Origin: Oscillospiraceae bacterium
GTDB taxonomy: Bacteria > Bacillota > Clostridia > Oscillospirales > Acutalibacteraceae
Assembly (NCBI GenBank): GCA_015065765.1
Contig: SVPP01000011.1
Coordinates: forward strand, 21,990 to 85,989
Length of the DNA: 64,000 bases
Reading direction: 5' to 3'
A program made the position numbers and the translations under genes. Each line of letters begins with the position of its first letter. Position 1 is the stretch's first letter. Under the pieces are notes generated by a model. It was not told the DNA's origin. It did no database searches and was given only the letters and a program-made list of their open reading frames with translations. Of the stretch, positions 59,959 to 64,000 are shown piece after piece.

Positions 59959-60756
59959 ATGTCCCCTATTTACGAATATGTAAAAAGTCAGGTACCTGCA
60001 GTTCTCTATTGCGAGAAGGAATACAATTTACTGCCGGGAGAATGTTACGGACCTGTTATACGCAATGTATATATAATAGAATGTTGTGTAGAAGGCTATG
60101 GCTCTGTTGTTATTAACGGTCAGGAATTTTCTGTTTCTCCCGGTGACTGCTATATACTTCTTCCCGGTGATACGATTATTCACACCGCTGACACAAAAGA
60201 ACCCCGAAAGGGCTATTGGTGCGCCATTGACGGACTTAATATCGGAGCAATATTCAAAGATGCAGGAATTTCCCCTCAAAGTCCCTTTACACCAAAAGAA
60301 ATTTTCCCTCAGCTTTGTTGCTGCCTGAAGAAAATGGTTGACGACTGGGAAAATGATGACAGCGGTAAAGCTCTGAGAGAAACATCGTATATTTATGAAT
60401 TTCTCGGAGTACTGATGAAAGGCAGAAAACCGTCCGTGTATGATGACAGAATTGAACGGGCACTGGGACTTATGGAAGCAAAATTTCACGAGCATCTCAG
60501 TGTTGATAAACTTGCCCGTGAAGTTGGTCTTGAAAGAAGCTATTTTTCAATTCTCTTCAAAGAGAAGACAACTGTTTCTCCTCACAAATATCTGACCTCA
60601 CTGCGTATACGCAAAGCATGTGACCTGATAGAAAAAGAGCATTGCAGCGTGTCTGAGGCAGCAGCGGCAACCGGTCTTGATCCGTGTAATTTCGCGCGGA
60701 TTTTCAAAAGAGAAACGGGTAAAACACCCATGGAATATATCAGAAGCATAAAATGA
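59959..60756 (+). CDS. AraC-family transcriptional regulator
   Basis: 265 aa from the ATG at 59959, behind GGGAGG; the upstream extension to 59920 lacks a site. The N-terminal cupin sensor (INGQEFSVSPGDCYILLPGDTIIHTAD, about 45-75) is followed by two helix-turn-helix units: LSVDKLAREVGLERSYFSILFKEKTTVSPHKYL and CSVSEAAAATGLDPCNFARIFKRETGKTPMEYI. Such proteins activate sugar genes when the cupin binds its ligand. The nearest candidate target is the divergent Gfo/Idh gene. Confidence 0.93.
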   Translation: MSPIYEYVKSQVPAVLYCEKEYNLLPGECYGPVIRNVYIIECCVEGYGSVVINGQEFSVSPGDCYILLPGDTIIHTADTKEPRKGYWCAIDGLNIGAIFKDAGISPQSPFTPKEIFPQLCCCLKKMVDDWENDDSGKALRETSYIYEFLGVLMKGRKPSVYDDRIERALGLMEAKFHEHLSVDKLAREVGLERSYFSILFKEKTTVSPHKYLTSLRIRKACDLIEKEHCSVSEAAAATGLDPCNFARIFKRETGKTPMEYIRSIK

Positions 60757-60789
60757 AACCGGGCAGGTTACAGAATCTGTCCGGCTTTC

Positions 60790-61191
60790 TTATTCAAACG
60801 ACACCATAAACAAAAGTAATGCAATATTCAACACCATAATGCTACTTTTAATAAATGATTGTAAAATCAGTTTCTTCGTTACAAAATCACTTTTATTTTT
60901 CGCTTCTGCGTATATCTGCCTTTTTAATTTAAAATAACTCAAAGAGCTTGTTTCATTATAGATTTTTGCATACATTTTTCTCAGAAAGCCGTATTCAATA
61001 ATGTTCTCTGCAATTATGTTATACAAAACAAATATTCCTACATGAATAAATACAGTTATAAAAACAGATATATCATCAGAAGCAATATTCAAAACAACGC
61101 TCAATACAAGCAGAACAGTTTGCAATATTATGAAAATATTGTTGATAAGAATATATTTTTTCATGCGATTTGTTCTTTCATCTAAATTCAC
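60790..61191 (-). CDS. Small membrane protein of unknown function
   Basis: 133 aa with a GTG start behind AAGGCGG. Three to four membrane helices: YILINNIFIILQTVLLVLSVVLNI, ISVFITVFIHVGIFVLYNII, and SSIMVLNIALLLFMVSF at the end. A basic loop (LKRQIYAEAKNKSDFVTKK) lies between helices. No motif recognised; single gene with its start close to the divergent 61324 gene. Confidence 0.65.
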   Translation of the reverse strand: MNLDERTNRMKKYILINNIFIILQTVLLVLSVVLNIASDDISVFITVFIHVGIFVLYNIIAENIIEYGFLRKMYAKIYNETSSLSYFKLKRQIYAEAKNKSDFVTKKLILQSFIKSSIMVLNIALLLFMVSFE

Positions 61192-61266
61192 ACCAACACC
61201 GCCTTTTTATTATTTTATCACAGACAGAAAATAACATCAATCATTTGACATCACACCTAAATAACC

Positions 61267-61295
61267 TTGACTTGACGTCTCGTGTATGATATTAT
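61267..61295 (+). promoter_or_regulatory. Promoter of the 61324-61869 gene
   Basis: TTGACT-N17-TATTAT, 28 bp before the start codon. Confidence 0.7.
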
Positions 61296-61323
61296 ATTTA
61301 CAACAACTTCAAGGAGATTTTTT

Positions 61324-61869
61324 ATGATTAGGAATCATAAAAATAAAATAATCATTTCAGGAAAACCTTTCTTCTTAGTTTTGGGAATTGTTTCGGTTTT
61401 TATTTTTATTTTAGGCGCATGTATGCTTCCCGGTTTATCCTTTAAAGAAACAGTAGACATTTTCGCTTCTGTTTTCATGCTTATATGGACCGGCGTAATA
61501 ATTTACTTTATTTTGTTTTCGTTCAATGCGTTTTTTAAGAAAATTATTATAGGTGAGGAAAGTGTACAATGTAAAACTTTATTCGGCACCAAAGAATACA
61601 TGTGGTCTGAAATAAATGATTTCGGAATAACCTACAGCGGAAAAACAAAAATAAATGGTGCTGTTTACGATGACAATTATTGCTTGTATTTCTCGCCGGA
61701 AATTCTAAGAATCAAAAGAAACGGAAATAAAAAATTTAACAAATCCACTTTCAAAATCGAGATTTCTTCCAAAGAAAAAGATGAATTTATTAACGAGGTA
61801 ATTCCATACTGCCGTAAAAAATCAAATATAAATCCTTATTTTTCATTTAGCAAGTTCACCGCTGATTGA
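61324..61869 (+). CDS. Membrane protein with a PH-like C-terminal domain
   Basis: 181 aa from the ATG at 61324 with AAGGAG; a longer reading to 61282 covers the promoter. Two membrane helices (FFLVLGIVSVFIFILGACML and VFMLIWTGVIIYFILFSFNAFF) precede a cytoplasmic beta-rich part (KIIIGEESVQCKTLFGTKEYMWSEINDFGI) that looks like bacterial PH/YcxB-type domains. Function unknown. Confidence 0.7.
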   Translation: MIRNHKNKIIISGKPFFLVLGIVSVFIFILGACMLPGLSFKETVDIFASVFMLIWTGVIIYFILFSFNAFFKKIIIGEESVQCKTLFGTKEYMWSEINDFGITYSGKTKINGAVYDDNYCLYFSPEILRIKRNGNKKFNKSTFKIEISSKEKDEFINEVIPYCRKKSNINPYFSFSKFTAD

Positions 61870-61911
61870 TTTGCGATTTTCTGATTAATTGGGATGCAGT
61901 GGCTCAAATAA

Positions 61912-61942
61912 AACCGAGTAGAGTTTGCTCTGCTCGGTTTTT
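61912..61942 (+). terminator. Terminator of the PH-like gene
   Basis: AACCGAGTAGAG-TTTG-CTCTGCTCGGTT followed by TTTC. The AACCGAGTAGAG stem recurs at 63816. Confidence 0.85.
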
Positions 61943-61955
61943 CACTTATATAAAA

Positions 61956-62399
61956 TTATTGAAAATAAAAGTGATAATCACCGTCAGTTTTTCTGTCAAT
62001 ATCTTCTTTTGTGGTAAAGGAAACCATCACTTTTCTGTCAGATAAAGCATCAAAAATTCTTTGCACGTCTTCTTCGGGAACATTTTCCAATTTTATTCTG
62101 TCGTCATTAAAATCCGCAGCGTCTTTTTTTACAGTATCAAATGCCTCTTCCGGATAGCCCAAAGAAAGAAGATTTTTAATAGTCAATTCTTTTAATTCGT
62201 CACAGAAACCTGATTCTTTGGCAATTTCAAGTTCCTCGTCTGTTTTAAACAAATACCAAATGACAAGATTTTGAGGAGCAATATCAAAAGCACCATAAAA
62301 GAAATGCTCATATATCTTGGGGGTTCTCCCTGCAAATGCTGTAACAGTATTTGCAATGGCTTTTTTAATCATACGCTTGCGATTTGAAAAGAAAAGCAC
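61956..62399 (-). CDS. Unknown 147-residue protein
   Basis: GTG at 62399, 9 bp from AAGGGGG; an ATG at 62408 abuts that site, so the GTG is preferred. No signal or membrane segment. The C-terminal half is charged with DRIKLENVPEEDVQRIFDALSDRKVMVSFTTKEDID. The middle has FFYGAFDIAPQNLVIWYLFKTDEEL. I do not recognise a family. Flanked by its own terminator-like hairpin downstream. Confidence 0.65.
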   Translation of the reverse strand: MLFFSNRKRMIKKAIANTVTAFAGRTPKIYEHFFYGAFDIAPQNLVIWYLFKTDEELEIAKESGFCDELKELTIKNLLSLGYPEEAFDTVKKDAADFNDDRIKLENVPEEDVQRIFDALSDRKVMVSFTTKEDIDRKTDGDYHFYFQ

Positions 62400-62483
62400 G
62401 TCAGACATCCCCCTTAAAATTTAACATCATATAAAACATACCCCAAAAATCCAAAGAAAAACTTACAATGCCTGAACAAAGCA

Positions 62484-63500
62484 TTAAAGAAGATCGTCAA
62501 ACAAACGGATGTTGCTCTTCTCCGCCTTCAGCTCTCCTGCCTGAATTTTTTTGATTATTTCTACTATACGGTCATTAATGGGTGTTTTAACACCGTGTTT
62601 CCTGCCGAATTCACACACAACTCCGTTAATAGCATCGATTTCACAGGGTTTATTTTTCTTAATGTCCTGAAGCATTGACGGTTCAATAAGTCTGTGTTTT
62701 TTCATGGCAATCGGCAGAAGAAGAGTTCCGAAAGCGCGTTTTAAGGCTCCTTTATAATAGAAAAGTTTAACAATATTTTTTCCCTGAACGGGAGCAAAGG
62801 TAACGCCCGATGCATGACCCACATCTATACACTCTTTCATGCAGCGTATTGCCACTTTCTTTCCGTCCTTGTCTTCGGAAACATCGCCGAACACGCCTCC
62901 GACCACAGTACCGAGTCCTGAAAAGGTTGCATTGATAAGGAGTTTAGACCATCTTGCACCCATAAGATTAGGTTCTTCGTGAACAGGACACATAAGTTCC
63001 AGCAGATCTTTAACGGTTTTTGCCTGCTCATCTGTTATGCCTTTCATTTTTCCCATATGGAAAGAAAGGCTGTCAGGCTCACTTGTAAGTTCACACACAC
63101 CGGGTTCAACAAGAGCAGCACCCCATTCAACTGCACAACCCATAGTGTGCTCTTCGCCTATTATTTCTGCAATTCCCGGCTCAGGTATGCCGTTCTGAAG
63201 AGTTACAACAACACCTTTTTCGGAAAGAAAATCCTTAAGCATTGTTACAACCTCTTTATTGTGAAGCTGTTTTGTAAGAAGGATAATCACATCATATTTT
63301 CCTTCCATTTCCTCAGGTGTTATTGCCTTGACAGGAACAGTCATTTCCACTGTGCCCGTGATATGCGCACCCTTTTCATTAAGCAGTGCCACATGCGCTT
63401 TGTTACGGTTAATAAGATCAACGTCTCCACCGTTTTTAGTAATAAACGCACCAAGTACAGTACCTAATGAACCTGCTCCGTAAATAGCGTATTTTGCCAT
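62484..63500 (-). CDS. Ketopantoate reductase family protein (PanE/ApbA-like)
   Basis: 338 aa, GGAGAGGA ahead. N-terminal NADP-binding AKYAIYGAGSLGTVLGAFITKNGGDVDLINR, the core VIILLTKQLHNKEVVTMLKDFL, TLQNGIPEP with the Asn of the active site, and the C-terminal helical part with the Lys of NLMGARWSKLLINATFSGLGTVVGG. Family members reduce 2-dehydropantoate to pantoate for coenzyme A, or act on other 2-keto acids. No other coenzyme A genes nearby, so the exact substrate is open. Confidence 0.9.
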   Translation of the reverse strand: MAKYAIYGAGSLGTVLGAFITKNGGDVDLINRNKAHVALLNEKGAHITGTVEMTVPVKAITPEEMEGKYDVIILLTKQLHNKEVVTMLKDFLSEKGVVVTLQNGIPEPGIAEIIGEEHTMGCAVEWGAALVEPGVCELTSEPDSLSFHMGKMKGITDEQAKTVKDLLELMCPVHEEPNLMGARWSKLLINATFSGLGTVVGGVFGDVSEDKDGKKVAIRCMKECIDVGHASGVTFAPVQGKNIVKLFYYKGALKRAFGTLLLPIAMKKHRLIEPSMLQDIKKNKPCEIDAINGVVCEFGRKHGVKTPINDRIVEIIKKIQAGELKAEKSNIRLFDDLL

Positions 63501-63621
63501 AATATCCTCTCCTTAAAAACTTCTTTTTTTAATTTTAGCACTGTTTTCGCTGTTAATCAATACAAAATCCCATTCTTGTACTCCAAAAATACATTTTATC
63601 ATATACCGTCATATATGAATA

Positions 63622-63810
63622 TTGCATTATGCCTACTTTGATGAACTGATTTCTTGGGCAGCACTTTATGATGAAGCAAGCTTTGAAAAGAAGAAAATGA
63701 TTGTGAACTGCCTGATAAAACGGGTTGAGGTTAGCAAAGGGTATAAATTGAAAGTTGAGTTTAACATAGACTTTCAGCAGTTTATGGTGGGTATTGATAA
63801 GGTGGCGTAA
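63622..63810 (+). pseudogene. Remnant of a serine site-specific recombinase (C-terminal end)
   Basis: 62 readable residues matching the C-terminus of transposon-type large serine recombinases: YFDELISWAALYDEASFEKKKMIVNCLIKRVEV and VEFNIDFQQF. An in-frame stop lies at 63616-63618 and no upstream catalytic domain is present. It has no ribosome site. A decayed mobile-element trace. Confidence 0.75.
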
Positions 63811-63815
63811 GAGAA

Positions 63816-63849
63816 AACCGAGTAGAGTTTTTTAGGCTCTGCTCGGGTT
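63816..63849. terminator. Hairpin with AACCGAGTAGAG stem, second copy
   Basis: AACCGAGTAGAG pairs with CTCTGCTCGGGTT. The 17-nt AAAACCGAGTAGAGTTT is shared with the hairpin at 61912. Probably brought by the same decayed element. Confidence 0.65.
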
Positions 63850-63857
63850 GTTGCATG

Positions 63858-64000
63858 TTACTTCTTCTTTTTGAACAACAAATCTAATGCCTTATAAGTT
63901 GCCTTACCTATAATATCTTTAGGCATATCGTTCTTATTGTTCTTTGTTATTATTTTATTATATTCAGCATTTAATTTTTCATTCGCAAATTCATTGCTAT
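63858..64000 (-). CDS. Unknown protein, partial (runs off the right edge)
   Basis: The minus frame is open from the window edge to a stop at 63858-63860, about 47 C-terminal residues: charged, with KNDMPKDIIGKATYKALDLL and a KKKK end. No function can be given from this piece. Confidence 0.5.
   Translation of the reverse strand, partial: SNEFANEKLNAEYNKIITKNNKNDMPKDIIGKATYKALDLLFKKKK

Overview
The window reads as chromosomal DNA of an AT-rich, Gram-positive anaerobe of the class Clostridia (Bacillota), most likely an uncultured gut or rumen Oscillospirales/Ruminococcaceae-type bacterium. The signs are AAGGAGG-type ribosome binding sites, near-consensus TTGACA-N17-TATAAT promoters, a Thr T-box, the Gls24-FakA-RecG gene order, LuxS, an LCP wall ligase, a dockerin protein, a glycyl radical enzyme with its activase, rubredoxin and an OadB-type Na+ pump. 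Family names rest on motif recognition by eye; no database search was run.

Layout. 1-4426 (minus): surface-glycan operon with an FKP-like GDP-fucose enzyme cut by the window edge, a GT2 glycosyltransferase and two polytopic membrane proteins. 4519-5936: orphan OadB/OadG-like sodium pump pair. 6041-7410: two tRNA-Ser genes, an ATTATTCAT-type inverted repeat with a four-helix-bundle gene, and an unknown CGxCGSC protein. 7411-16318: XRE-TPR regulator, GH27, T-box-thrS, GH3 and GH20 (glycosidases without signal peptides, so cytoplasmic). 16460-21061 (minus): gls24-fakA-recG-luxS. 21134-25130: M20 peptidase coupled to a GH106-like glycosidase. 25234-30591 (minus): three surface proteins (IPVTG-anchored, DUF4474, dockerin). 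30928-37147 (minus): operon of glycyl-radical activase, divergent glycyl radical enzyme, FGGY kinase and secreted beta-helix protein. 37196-40143: ApgM-like protein (possible homoserine kinase), MetY and a small Cys-rich membrane protein. 40185-42628 (minus): rfbD-rfbC-rfbA. 42697-46689 (minus): SurA-like lipoprotein, C_GCAxxG_C_C protein and secreted C1 peptidase. 46699-51348: three tandem secreted metallophosphoesterases, then azlCD. 51386-56826: LCP protein coupled to a fourth phosphoesterase, rnpB, rubredoxin, Dabb protein and a fifth phosphoesterase. 56877-64000: PadR/HAAS module, Gfo/Idh oxidoreductase divergent from an AraC regulator, small membrane proteins, a PanE-like reductase, a serine recombinase remnant and a partial gene at the right edge.

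The main themes are intracellular glycan breakdown, surface glycan synthesis, secreted surface proteins and phosphoester chemistry at the wall. The observations I rate highest are: a C-terminal tail (FF-x2-I-x2-V-x3-FF-x2-LF) shared by two otherwise unrelated secreted proteins; a pseudoknot-forming leader starting at the dockerin gene's predicted transcription start, with a 12-nt motif repeated at identical promoter spacing in a second surface-protein gene; a divergent glycyl radical enzyme operon; and five metallophosphoesterases within about 10 kb, four of them carrying D-x-Q instead of D-x-H.
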